Assembly (NCBI GenBank): GCA_032718865.1
Contig: JALUTQ010000041.1
Span: forward strand, 682,001-746,000
Length of the DNA stretch: 64,000 nt
Reading direction: 5' to 3'
Source: Tilletia caries
Taxonomy: Eukaryota; Basidiomycota; Exobasidiomycetes; Tilletiales; Tilletiaceae
The notes beneath the pieces were generated by a model. The model worked only from the letters and a program-made list of their open reading frames with translations, was not told the DNA's origin and ran no database searches. Position 1 is the first letter of the stretch; the number at the start of each line of letters is the position of its first letter. Below, one piece after another: positions 54,001 through 63,769 of this stretch. Position numbers and translations under genes: made by a program.

Positions 54001-55127
54001 TCAGCCAGGAGTTGACGGTCATGAATGGCAACTTAGAGCAGAAGCTTCAGCTTGATGCCTCTCCTGCCTCGGATGGAGTGTGGCGGGGCGAGGAGCCCAT
54101 CGTGCCGCGTGGCGCGCTTCGGGATGGAGAGATGACGCAGTATGCCGCGTACGACTTGCTCGAGCGTGCGGCGGATCATCATCCGGTCTCCTGGGCTGAC
54201 GACGAGGATTTTGGTCGACCGATCACGGAGGGCGAGGCGCGCCGATTGAATTTGCTTCTCGATGACGGACGGGCCCGTGCTGGCGGTCCGGCTCGATCGA
54301 AGGGCCTGCTCAGCTGGCTTCAGCCGATACCCAAACGCCAGAAGCGGAATGCCGGCGCGCTGCAGCAGGGTCCGTCGGGCATGATGATGGAGATCGAGAG
54401 TCGGGAGCAGATCGAGGAACGCAGACAGACGAGCGAAATGTTGCGCCACAAGCGTCTTGCTGCGCTGCAACGCTCTGCAGCGGCGAAGCGCGGGTCTGGC
54501 TACGATCTGAGTCCGAGGAGTCATCATTTGCAGGAGTCCCGCTTCGGCGGTGGTGGCAACGATGCCGATGGAGAGGAGGAAGACGAGGAGGATGAGGAAG
54601 AGGACGAACTTGAGGCTCGGGCCCTTGCGTTTTCTCCTTCCCGTCAGCGCCGGGTGCAGCGCCTCAGCTTGCATGGCTTGCCACCCTCGGGCGAGGAACT
54701 GCTCGTTCCCGGCGGAATCCGCAAACGGAGGAGTAACAGCAAGCTGCGAGAGGTTCCGGACTCTCTGCGTCAGGGCGAGCGAGAGGTATACCGCAGTGGT
54801 CTTGGACCTGCCTCCTCTTCGGCTCGGCCTCATCTGCACCGGAAGCTCAGCATGTCGGCCTACTCTGACACATCCTCCCAAGGCGGCGGCGGACGCGGCC
54901 ATGGCAGAGGAGATGATGAGTTCGGTGACATGCCAGGCTCGCTCCGGCGCCGGACACGCTCGGCGGGCGGTCAGAGCGACTATCCTGTGGAGATGTATGG
55001 GCAACACGGCGCGTCGATGGTGCAGCAGCGCGTCAAGGTGGCCAGCAACGAGGTCGTCACGCTCATCTCGACCTGGGCGCTCTTTGCGACGGTGACGGTG
55101 TTCGCGTTTGTTGTGGCCTTCTCGTGA
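51018..55127 (+). CDS. Tail-anchored coiled-coil protein with a CC1-box-like motif (candidate dynein adaptor)
   Basis: A single exon from the first in-frame ATG (51018) encodes 1369 residues. After a disordered Ser/Ala region, a coiled coil begins near residue 190 (SREELEQLLVAANRKIMERERDI). It runs through AIAAQIGRTLVEKHDSI, where residues 215-222 match the CC1-box AAxxGxxL of BICD/TRAK/HAP1/Spindly dynein adaptors. A second coiled coil (YMQQQLEELEVRNDDLYVEVEA ... ELSMAYTRNAELEEV) covers about 320-395. A third lies near 530. The rest is acidic or Ser/Arg-rich. The last ~25 residues (VVTLISTWALFATVTVFAFVVAFS) form one hydrophobic helix at the extreme C-terminus, a tail anchor. I infer an organelle-surface protein that could recruit dynein or another partner. 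The name of the family is not known to me. Confidence 0.8.
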   Translation: MLSSAHSVSTPSRPRPPGSGRKSKTFPAHPATASSAALLSPHLPSAVASGIVKPDLPADALATSIPSRASTMPAAADTSSSSSSSVSGSQRTLQPSRSRLLNVFGTDGASSMITAAAQWSDESRSSTPKPSWPNSTALATPTTDEQFSALINVALANMASRSSGDATPPSKIVAELGGEGIDADHIGGLSREELEQLLVAANRKIMERERDIAIAAQIGRTLVEKHDSIKSKHDHILRALVTSNPHGGIALGEDDIDMRPPRYTPPSNDSTDYFGNQQQATTSSSSSCAESSFERRSTDSASSSSRLSHRKSLGTAASVYMQQQLEELEVRNDDLYVEVEALRTKAEQNKRQDSERLRNIQREMEALKAELSMAYTRNAELEEVARKEDERKQLYGTDAWKKRVHGPTASQRKSQEWWKDATAQPSPIKILVQRSHNGHDDSNELTNDDSLGDMSWNSAHSMARHGDGDEDDDGAQDENPAGERDDDDDDDGNPHHQRNTGDLGADMSTVSQQQQDDHERALVAQLLAKVRELEEANAAISARAKEFGDRAGRAFEQGERIKDGYEAVESASRMELDDENEEGEVDGQQGLEEGSAAAATRGGRGGAGAGEGLTMGDTSLSMKGDSPSSNHHALLLRRRAPGNRYAIEGRRTVRSAIRREKAALAELLAQASTPGGGESVVTPSAQTLAQPQTVMRTMANSVSINSISSFDSSLGSLRASGSESSFMHPHHSGSGNNSVQGGSSQRSSPNVLKTRKSALMLSRPKIRITPSCEDMAAAREEEARQKQGGWEDEPMRAGAEDESMDVLPPLVGGGMGMPSSRSLRRIASDGSLLGNGSDDAGSFTTSRRRSSVTSSRRRSREQQADADQMTPSSSFDALAFMPSHASLDSELSGLNALTLGSELGGSDGSPRGSQRLAVQPSGSSIASSAPTTPLKYRRPRRTQSSATLSVNSGAMDDEDGLSDIAELRFSVHGSPGSELAMDTFGLTPSPSRVDFSQELTVMNGNLEQKLQLDASPASDGVWRGEEPIVPRGALRDGEMTQYAAYDLLERAADHHPVSWADDEDFGRPITEGEARRLNLLLDDGRARAGGPARSKGLLSWLQPIPKRQKRNAGALQQGPSGMMMEIESREQIEERRQTSEMLRHKRLAALQRSAAAKRGSGYDLSPRSHHLQESRFGGGGNDADGEEEDEEDEEEDELEARALAFSPSRQRRVQRLSLHGLPPSGEELLVPGGIRKRRSNSKLREVPDSLRQGEREVYRSGLGPASSSARPHLHRKLSMSAYSDTSSQGGGGRGHGRGDDEFGDMPGSLRRRTRSAGGQSDYPVEMYGQHGASMVQQRVKVASNEVVTLISTWALFATVTVFAFVVAFS

Positions 55128-56280
55128 GTGGCGCTCCTTTTTCAACTGGTTTCTCCTTCTTCCAAGCGCGGCTCGGCGAAAGTTTTCCTTTGGACTGACC
55201 CAAGACTTCTATCCATTTTCAGTCGCGGTCCACGACGAGTCCTGGGCACGCCCTCGGACATGGTCGCTCAACCTCGCCGCAACGCGTGATGAAGGGAGAC
55301 CCCCTTCTTTCCCATTCTTTCATAGATCCAGCATCACGCCCACAATCACGTTCGGGACGATTCCTTTTTTTCTCAATCATCGGCATGTTCAAGTCTCCTT
55401 TGCACCAAATTAATTGGTACCTCAAGCTCGGCCCTCCCTGGCAACGGGCGGCGTCGTCCGACCATGGCCAACCTTCCTGTCGACCCTTCTCTTCTCCGCC
55501 GACCCATCACACATACACACGCACAACACAAGCAGCACGGACGCCAAAATCCTGGCCCTATCACTTCGCCTTTGAGTTTCCTAACACGATCTCCCGCTTC
55601 CATCTGGTGAATCCTCAATGATTGGGTCGTATTCTCATCGCCCTTGCCCGTTCCTTCCCTTTCTTCCTTCACATTGATTACGTCGAACTGTTCGTGGCAA
55701 GCGCAGCTTTGGTGCTCGTGATGTGTTGTACAAGTAGAGATGAGGTGAGGTTTCTGCAGATTCAGACCTCTCCCAAACACAAGCTCGACTCTCGGACGCT
55801 CCAAGTGAAGCGAACCCTACACACCTGGTTGACAACACGCGCCCTGTATCCCGACGCCCATAAGAACGTGAGCGGAGGCGGAAGGCAGAGTCCAAAGGCC
55901 AGACCATCACGATTCCACTCGCTGCAAGAAGGCGCGCGCTTGAGCCCACCCTCCCTATCGCACCCGTCGCGCGTCGCACCTCGCCGACTGTAGGACGCGT
56001 CGAGAAGCTGGTCATCTCGCTGATGCTCTGAGTTGGCGATTGCGCCCCAAACAAGGGTCCTTGATGCTATGTAACAGCCGCAGACGAGAGAGCGGAATGC
56101 TGATGCTCACTATTTATAATCCTTCTTTCTCGCGCAGTCACCTTCATCTCCCCATTCCTCCTGCTTCCCTCTCCCTCTTGAACCCTATCCCTCGTCTGTC
56201 TCTTTCCTCTTCACACCTGCAGATCCCCACCTCGTCCTCGAAGAACAACGCTCCTTTCCTCTACAGAACGCTTCTGAGTC
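55128..56280. other. Intergenic
   Basis: 3' flank of the tail-anchored protein gene and promoter of the seven-helix gene. No other gene is recognised. Confidence 0.45.
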
Positions 56281-58450
56281 ATGGATATCTACGCAAGATT
56301 CGACCTGCCAATGCCGCCGCCGCCTACCTTTCTTTCTCGAGATCACAGCGCCACCCGCTCTAGGTTTCCGGAATTCCAAAATGCCGCTGAGCTCTGGGAC
56401 TTCATCAAGGTGATGACCGTCTGGCATCGGCCACCGTGGCTGCTGGGAGAAGGCACCTTTATCGTCGCCATCATGCTCCTCTCCGTCTACCTAGTCGTCC
56501 ACTTCATCGTCATCTTCGAAAAGGTGCGACGCGGCGCCACATGGGTTTTGCGATTTGGTCAAGGAGAGAAGAAGTCTCTCATCATACCGCACGCGCAGAA
56601 TGTGAGTTTGTTCCGCATATTGCGGTTAGCGGCTTTACACATAGGAAATCATTGTCCTCTATCTCGATTCTCTCGCAGCTGACATCTGTTTGCTGCTTTA
56701 CAAACCCAGAGCTGGACGGTATGCTGCACGGTATTCTATCTCCTCGTTTTGCTCTGTGTCTGTGACGACCACATCAGCTACCAGAACCGCAAGCCGATGC
56801 AGCACATACCCCTCTGGGTGGTCTGCATCCCCATACCCTTCGCGTACGGTTCGTGGCTTCAGCTATGGGGCATCTTCATTGCAGCAGTTCCCAGGCAACT
56901 CACTGGCGCGTTCACCTCGTTCCGGGTTCCTGCTCGAGTCCTGAACGCGGTCTGTCTCAGCTTCCCGCCCTTGTTCCTCTCCTTGCTCATGATACCGACA
57001 GCCCTTGCCGACTACGACTGGCATCGTATCGTCACGAAGGACTGGCCAGCTTTTCAAGATCGATATCAGAACGAGACGGAGCTCAGCCGCGAGATGCTCG
57101 TTGATGCCCAGCAGGTGAGTTGTCATGAAATCAACGCCTCTGCCTCGAACTCTGGGCTCAATTCTGACAGTCCCGTTGGAATTCTCGCACGTTGGGTTTC
57201 GCTCAGATCTGGAATCGCATGCTTCACATGTGTCTTATGCTCTCGGTCGCCTGCGCGGTATGGATCGTCATCGGGATCGCGGTCACTTTTCTCCACATCG
57301 GCATTGTCTGGAGCACCGTCCGCAGTCTTCGGAAATTCATGGCCACGCAGCAGGCGGCTCAACGACACTTGGCTGTCTCTGCTTCGTCGACTGGAGACGA
57401 TCTGAATCGTTCGCCAGCTCGGTGCTCGTTCAGGAATCGGCTGTCCAAGGTCTTCGATTCCAGGGAAACGTCGCAGAGCACCATGGACAGCGCCGAAAGC
57501 AGTCGGACTCGCCTAGGAACCGACTTGCCGAGGCATCAGGGTGCTATGTGCCAACCGGTAGCGGGAACAGCGATAAACCGGGGCCACCAACACGCTCAAA
57601 CAGTGATCACATACTTTACGGGTAAGTTGAACTTATCACTCATGGAGCCACGGTCCCCTCCTCTGACAACAACTATGATCTCTCCAACACAACAGTACAA
57701 TGCGGTACGTTCGCAAGACAGTTCCGGCTCCGCGCTGCTGTACGTGAATGAGATTGACACGAGTGCCCTTACGTCGCAGGTTGCATGTTCCTGGGATCGA
57801 TCGGCATGACTGTCATTGCCACTAGCATAGTGGCAAGTCTATACTCAGCCATGGAACAGCAGTCAAGAATTCCAATTCTGACCATCGCCCTCACCGTCTT
57901 ATGCTACGTCACCTTAATCTTCGGCGCCGTCAACGTAGTCTCTGTGGCGTGCTTCGGGTTGGAGATACCAATGTCAGCCCTGCTGCGGGCAAAGGTGTCT
58001 GCGGCGAAGACCGAACCTGATCAAGACGCTATCAAAAAGGCGACGGCCAAGGATAGCAGCCCGGAGTTGGGTGGCGGACGTGACCTCTATCCCCGGACAC
58101 GAATGGGGCGGAGGCAGAACCGAACGAATGACCGGCCTCACCTCGACCTCGAGTCGCAGAGTTACCATGAAATCCTACATGGAGCACTGGAGTCCTTGTT
58201 GATACAAGGGGCAGACGAATCAACGCGGCGGCCGTCCTCAGTTCGTCGACCCAGAGCGCTGGAAACAGCTGTCCTGTGCTCACGTGGACCCAGCTCAACC
58301 GCCGTGTCCTCTACCACCCTTGCCCTCCCCGCCCTTCCATGCACCTACTCCGGCCTGAAAGTTGGACACAAGTCGTCGGATGAACACCACGTACCGTCGC
58401 CTGCCTCTGTTGTTCCCGCACTTCTTCGGCAGCACTCCTCGCCTCAGTGA
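56281..58450 (+). CDS. Seven-helix membrane protein, receptor-like, family not recognised
   Basis: Four exons (56281-56601, 56710-57114, 57207-57621, 57780-58450) give 603 residues. Seven hydrophobic segments lie at about 59-79, 110-125, 140-166, 184-207, 247-276, 382-402 and 412-438. A ~105-residue hydrophilic loop separates segments 5 and 6, and a ~165-residue hydrophilic tail follows. The soluble N-terminus has no cleavable signal. A conserved block between segments 4 and 5 (WPAFQDRYQNETELSREMLVDAQQ) is shared with the truncated copy at 4959-6332. Topology and the large third loop resemble G-protein-coupled receptors, but I see no DRY, NPxxY or pheromone-receptor motif. Function is therefore open: orphan receptor, transporter or sensor. 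Exon phases are preserved in the paralogue, which supports the model. Confidence 0.85.
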
Positions 58451-59285
58451 TCAGCTCCACGCATCTAGCTCGCACACATAGACTTTTTTGTGTTCCGAAT
58501 GATTGGCTCGGAGTCGATTTCCAACATCTCTTACATATCAGAACGTTCCCTTATGTACCATTCCCTTGCCTGTCCTGTTCGCCGTTCGGTCGTTTTATGA
58601 CAGCTGACTTGTACTAATCTTCCGAACTCAGGGGCCTCACGTCAAGAATTGCCAACGGCGCGCTGCTGCGAGCAAATTACTGACTCCGAGTAATAGACGC
58701 GATCCGCTGTCTGCTGGCGGCTGCCGGCTGCCGGGAGTCGGGGACTGATGCCATGTTGAGGTCCCGAGGCCTGAATTCGATTGCAGCGACGCCGGGACAG
58801 ACCTTGTGAGTTTGTGACTCTCCAATAATATACAGCAACCACACCATTTGAGGAACGCCAAATGAGGTTAACACTGTAATTGAGCTTTGAGCCGTATTAG
58901 AAAAATCTGTAATCAACACAATGCTGTTACTCACCACGCTTGGCCACACGTCGAACGGCCAACGGAACGGACTGACCCGTACGGCGCTTGAGAAAGAACA
59001 ACACCTCTCTCCCCTGCTTGTCTGCGCACTGATTGACTGTACCAACGCTTCATGCTTGCAGTATTACGCATAACAACGCGCTCGCGTTGCAAAGTACGCG
59101 CTCGTGTGACGTGTTGCGCTGCCCGCGTCTCTGCGCGACTCGCATTCTTGCTCTCGAGTCTCGACTTGCGGTCCTTCGTCCTGTGCTGACCGCTGACTAC
59201 TTCTTCCCCTCTGCGCCTTCCATCTTCCAACACTCCAGTACCAGTTCCACCTTGCACCTACTTCTTCTTCCTTCATCCAGCAGTC
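58451..59285. other. Intergenic
   Basis: No gene is recognised in about 0.8 kb. The 3' part is a CT-rich leader of the next gene. Confidence 0.45.
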
Positions 59286-60808
59286 ATGGCAACTCAAGAC
59301 AAGACAAATGACAACAACAACCCGTTCTTGATTCGCCTGCCGCGACGCAACAAGAAGGAAGAGTTGACCGACGAGGAAACAAACAAGGAACTCTTGAAGC
59401 AGCGGAAGATTGCGATGGGACGGGATGACTTCGACGATTACGAAACTGATCACCACGAAGAAGTCGAGGACGATTCCGACGGAGACTCTGGTGAGTGCTA
59501 TGTCAATTCTCAGGGGTTCATTGGTACTGCTACTGACTACTGAGCATTTTTTCTGCAGAGGTTCATCACATCACCGTGAAGCTCCAGTGCCCTGGCGACC
59601 CAGACGCTCCGATTGCACGCGACCGCAACCCAACTATCCTTGGTGCCTGTCAGTCTGTCTTCATTACGGGCCGCACTTCCCTGGACGACTTCCTCAAGTT
59701 AGTCCAGTCGAAGGGATCAGTGAAGCTCCTCGAGCCCAAGGAAGACGGGAAGAAGCTCGTCAACCCCTGGACGTACGGAATCTTTTCCTCCGGACGTGAT
59801 ACCACGATGAAGGACCTCACAGCTCTCAACCTCAGCCTCAGAGAGGCGGACCTCATCTACAAGCGATGGCGCGACAATCTGCGCTCTGGCGACAAGAACC
59901 CAATCAAAGGTACCATTGTCGTGACGGGAACGCGCAAGCCACCTGCCGCCAAGCCAAAGGAGAAGAAGCAAGGAGGAACGAACTCCCCTGCTATGGACCC
60001 CAAGACCATGGACGCTTTGCTCGCAATTTTCAGCGCCAACCACTGCAGCGACCTTAACTGCCTGTCGAAGAGCGCACTCCACCCCGCCTGCTGGCCAATC
60101 GTTGGTACCAACCCGCCTCGCCATCTTGTTCTGACAAACGAGTCTGCACACAAGTGGGCCGTTGCCCTTGCTGACGGGGTTCCAGGCGTCGATGAACACC
60201 ACCCTCCCCTTGTCGCCCCATACGTCGTTACGGAGGATGGATTCCGTATCTTCAAGGTCAAGAAGGAGAATTCAAATGCTGCAAAGAAGGATCCCGAGCA
60301 GGACAAGGAAAACATACCGCCCCATTCCTCTCAAGCCAGCAGCGACGGTGGGATCGAGTTCCTCGGTTGGGCAAAGCCGAACGACCTCCCTTCCGGATTC
60401 CTGCCGCGATATGGACGCCACATGAAGATCGATGTATTCGCTACCGAATACGATCTCTCGGCTGACGTCCTCACCAAGCTACTCAACTATGACATCTCCA
60501 AGCCCTCGGCGGCTGCCGAGATGACCGCTGAGCACATGAAGAATGCGGGCTTGTCGGAAGGACAACAGCTCGGATTGAAGTCTGCTCTGCTGCAGTGGCG
60601 CGAGCACGGAGCCTCAGGCCCAGAATTGATGCAGACGCCGCCAACAACCAGCACCAGCAAGAAGCGCAAGTATACGAAGCGATGGGGAAGTGGAACAGGC
60701 AGCGTGAAGAAGCCACGAAAGCCCGACGAGGTGCACGACGTGCCAGGCCAGGTCGGTGACGCTTCCGGTCCATCTGCTCCCGGTCCATCCAGAACGGCGG
60801 CTGCATGA
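59286..60808 (+). CDS. Unrecognised protein, 484 residues, probably nuclear
   Basis: Two exons (59286-59490 and 59559-60808) join in frame as DSDGDS-EVHHITVKLQCPGDP. I do not recognise the family. The N-terminus is charged (RNKKEELTDEETNKELLKQRK ... DHHEEVEDDSDGDS). The middle looks globular (ILGACQSVFITGRTSLDDFLKLVQSKG; WTYGIFSSGRDTTMKDLTALNLSLREADLIYKRWRDNL) and includes a Cys/His-containing stretch (NHCSDLNCLSKSALHPACWP). A second globular region (FLPRYGRHMKIDVFATEYDLSADVLTKLLNYD) is followed by a SAM-like helical segment (MKNAGLSEGQQLGLKSALLQWREHG). The C-terminus has bipartite basic clusters (SKKRKYTKRWG; VKKPRKP) that could be nuclear signals. It could be a domesticated or repeat-family gene, but no transposase signature is visible. 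Confidence 0.75.
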
Positions 60809-61268
60809 TGAAGTACCTTAATACCAAGCTGAAAATGAGTGAGTTTTCAAAATGCTGCCCCTACTCCCTTGAGTCTGACTTACACAGCTCCTCATGAATC
60901 TTTGCAGCTACGAATCAAGTTCGATGTCTGGAGAGTGGGAAATGATGCAAGGTCGGGCCGTTGGGGAAGTACGCAACAGATTCCAGACACACGAGCAATC
61001 TGATGATGGAGGGCTGGACCACTGGAGGCCTTGACAACAGTGGATGATGAAAACTAGAAGGAATTCCTTCGGCAATAAAAGAGATTCTTTCAATATCAGT
61101 CCTCCATACAGCACACATCTGCATTGAGGATTCTGCTGTCTGCATGCGTTGTCGAGTGGTCCCGCCTCGCACGACCCGCCTTCATGATGAGGCGAGGGAC
61201 GAAGGTAGGACAAGGTACCCTCCCAACCACCACCACCGGGAACGAACGAAAGGTGGAAGCGCAGCATC
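60809..61268. other. Intergenic
   Basis: Nothing recognised in about 460 bases. Confidence 0.4.
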
Positions 61269-61757
61269 ATGAACGACTACCAGATCGGCAAGAAGGAGTA
61301 CCAGCGAGCCCAGGACAGCAGAGGCGACCACGAAGCGGATGGGCGCGAGCGTCTCCTCACAGACGAGAAGTCAGCGACGGCGCCTCAAGCACGGTCGATG
61401 AGGGAGAGCAGCAGCATGAGCAGCAGCATCGCCACCAGCTCAGACGCGCTCGCCTCCTGCTTCCTTTGCGCCTCGTCCTCATCCTCGCCTTCATCCTTAC
61501 CGCTTCAGGCCTCACCTTCTTCCTCGTCAACGGGAGCTGCCGGCCATCGTCCGCCTCCTCGTCCTCGTCCTCCGCCTCGACACCTTCCTTCCTCAAAAGC
61601 TTCTTCGGCTTCTATGCGGATACCGACAACAGCAGCAAGTCGGACGGGAAGCTCTCTGCGCTCAAGCATGCCTCGCTCAACAAGAAGACCGTCGTCTTTG
61701 GCATGGGCATCGGAGATATCACCGGGCCCGTCGTCGGCATCAACATAATGGGGTACG
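61269..61757 (+). pseudogene. 5' fragment of a neutral-ceramidase-like gene
   Basis: From ATG 61269 (MNDYQIGKKEYQRAQ) a charged N-terminus leads to a membrane anchor in another frame (LRLVLILAFILTASGLTFFLV), so there is an indel near 61430-61450. The segment TVVFGMGIGDITGPVVGINI plus MGY matches the start of the neutral/alkaline ceramidase catalytic domain, whose family pattern is GxGxADITGPxxxxNxMGY. Homology ends at that Tyr (about 61757). Nothing further of the ~700-residue enzyme follows. Instead, FAF2-like sequence begins directly and in frame. The zinc-binding residues of the enzyme lie in the missing part, so it cannot be active. Confidence 0.6.
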
Positions 61758-63416
61758 AAGACTGGAATGTCGCCCGCGCCGTCGCCCTCTTCCGACAGTC
61801 CATCGGAAGTGGCGATCGTATGGAGGCACGGGGGTCAATAACCCCTTCGCTGACGACGATCGACTCCAGCATGCTCGAGCTGTGGGCGGCGCGGCTGGTC
61901 CACCCGGAGGATTGGCCTCTATCTGGAACATTCTTTTCAGACTCTCACCCTGCCCTTCTCCATCGCTCAAGCCTCAAGGTCTCCTGCTCTTCGTTCTTCG
62001 CCTTCTTCGCATCCGACCCGGCGCCGGCGGTGATGGTGGCAGCGGTTTGGGGTCAGCCGGGACATCACGGCATCGTCCTTCCGCTGGCTCGCGCATGACT
62101 GTCGATGCGCGTGCCGCGGCGGAGCACTACATTCGCGAGCTCGAGCAAGACCTGACTGAGCGGGCACCAGACGGTGTGGAATCGGATTCAAGACCAGGAC
62201 GGAGGACGTATCCTCCGCTCTTCGTGGGCTCATACTCACAGGCTTGTCAGCGCGCTAAGGAGGAGTTGAAGGTGCTCGCTATTATCCTCACGAGCATCGA
62301 CAACCCGCACAGCGACATCTTCAGAAGGTGAGTGTTTTCCTGAAGCTCATCCTCATGTCACGGAAAAGCAGCATTCATGTTGGAGCTTCTTAGCTGACAC
62401 CATCTTTCTTCAGACAAACCCTCACGGACCCATCCCTCGTCGAGGTCCTGAGCCGACCCGATTTCCTCGTCTGGGCCGGAGACATCCGAGAGCGGGAGGC
62501 ATGGCAGGTAGCCGACATCTGCGACGCGACCTCCTTCCCCTTCGTCGCATTTGTCTCTCTCCAACCCTCCCGAACCTCCCGCTCCTCCTCCTCATCCGCT
62601 TCCTCCTCCTCCATGACTCCGCGCCTGGCCGTCCTGTCCCGCCACTCAGGCACCTCACTGGTCAAGCCCACGCCCGCAGTAGCCGCCCGACAGCTACAGG
62701 AGCATCTCACCGGTCTGCTCGTCCCACGCGTCCAGCCGTACCTAGCCCGCCTCGGTGCCGAACGGGCTCGGTTGACTTCGGAGAGTGCGCTCAGGGCGAA
62801 GCAGGACGCTGCGTATGAGCGGGCTGCGCAGGCTGATGTTGCGCGTGTCAGGGCGCGACGGGAGGCGGAGCAGCGGAGGGGGGAGGAGGAGAAGCGGAGG
62901 GAGGAGGAGAAGCGGAAGGTGGAGAGTTGGAGGGCGTGGGCTCGGGCTCGACTTGTTCCTGTGGAGTCGCATTTATCGGGACAGCCGGAGGATGGGGAGG
63001 AGGCTATTCTGATTCAGTTCCGACTCCCCGGTGGTCGGTCGCTCGCGCGCTCGTTCCGGTTGGAGGACGAGCTGGAGGGCGTGTTTGCGTACATCGAGAC
63101 GGCCTCACTCGACGTTGATGCTTCCGCTGGCTCCTTGTCCGAAGCGCCCCCGACTCCACCGGCGAACTACGAACATCGGTACGGGTTCGAGCTTGTGCTG
63201 GGCGGATACCCTCGACGCAAAGTTACGCCGACAGAAATCGTTTCCACCGGCGGCAGCGGCAACGGCAAGACGAGGCTACGGGATGTGGCGGGTCTGAACG
63301 ATGCTCGGCGGGCCATCGTGATCGTGGAGGGTACTGCGGCAGGGATGAGTCCGTCCGGCTCCGTCGCCTCAGCAGCGCGGGGTGACGACGACAGCAGCGG
63401 GGAGGACAGCGATTGA
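61758..63416 (+). CDS. FAF2/UBXD8-like UAS-UBX protein, 5' end incomplete
   Basis: FAF2/UBXD8 proteins are ER/lipid-droplet hairpin proteins that recruit Cdc48/p97 in ER-associated degradation. The last UBA helix (EDWNVARAVALF) starts abruptly after ceramidase-like sequence. A hydrophobic hairpin-like segment follows in another frame (GGLASIWNILFRLS ... GLLLFVLRLLRIRPG from about 61900). The UAS thioredoxin-like domain (PPLFVGSYSQACQRAKEEL ... DFLVWAGDIREREAWQVADICDATSFPFVAF) spans an intron at 62328-62413. A long Arg/Glu coiled coil and a UBX domain (AILIQFRLPGGRSLARSFRLEDELEGVFAYI ... YPRRKVTPTEIV) lead to the stop at 63416. The usual FPR turn is replaced by YPR. From 62414 on the gene is intact. 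The front part has an unexplained frame change near 61830-61900, possibly an intron. Start codon not identified. Confidence 0.78.
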
Positions 63417-63769
63417 ATCCAATCAGGATGACCCCCCTTCCCATCTGTCACAGCTCGCGCTTTATGGCCACCTCTCTTGCGAACAATCGATAGTTCAATC
63501 GAATGCTAATACTGTTCCTCCAGGCGACCAGGCAGTGGATGAAATGGAACTTGGTTGTTGCGTATGTAAACCTTGGGGGAATCAAGTGGAAATCTTAGAA
63601 GTACAGCGCAGCAGGGAAGGGATGAAAGGCAGATGGGATGTGGAAGTGAGCAAGAGCATGCGCACGGCCAAACACACGCGTCTCAACTGCTTGGAGAAAG
63701 CAGAGAGGCCCACAGAGAGAATGATGGCATGCTATTGCTGGCTGCTACACTCTGCAGAGAGGCAATTCA
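63417..63769. other. Intergenic
   Basis: No gene is recognised between the UBX gene and the transposase at the window edge. Confidence 0.4.
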
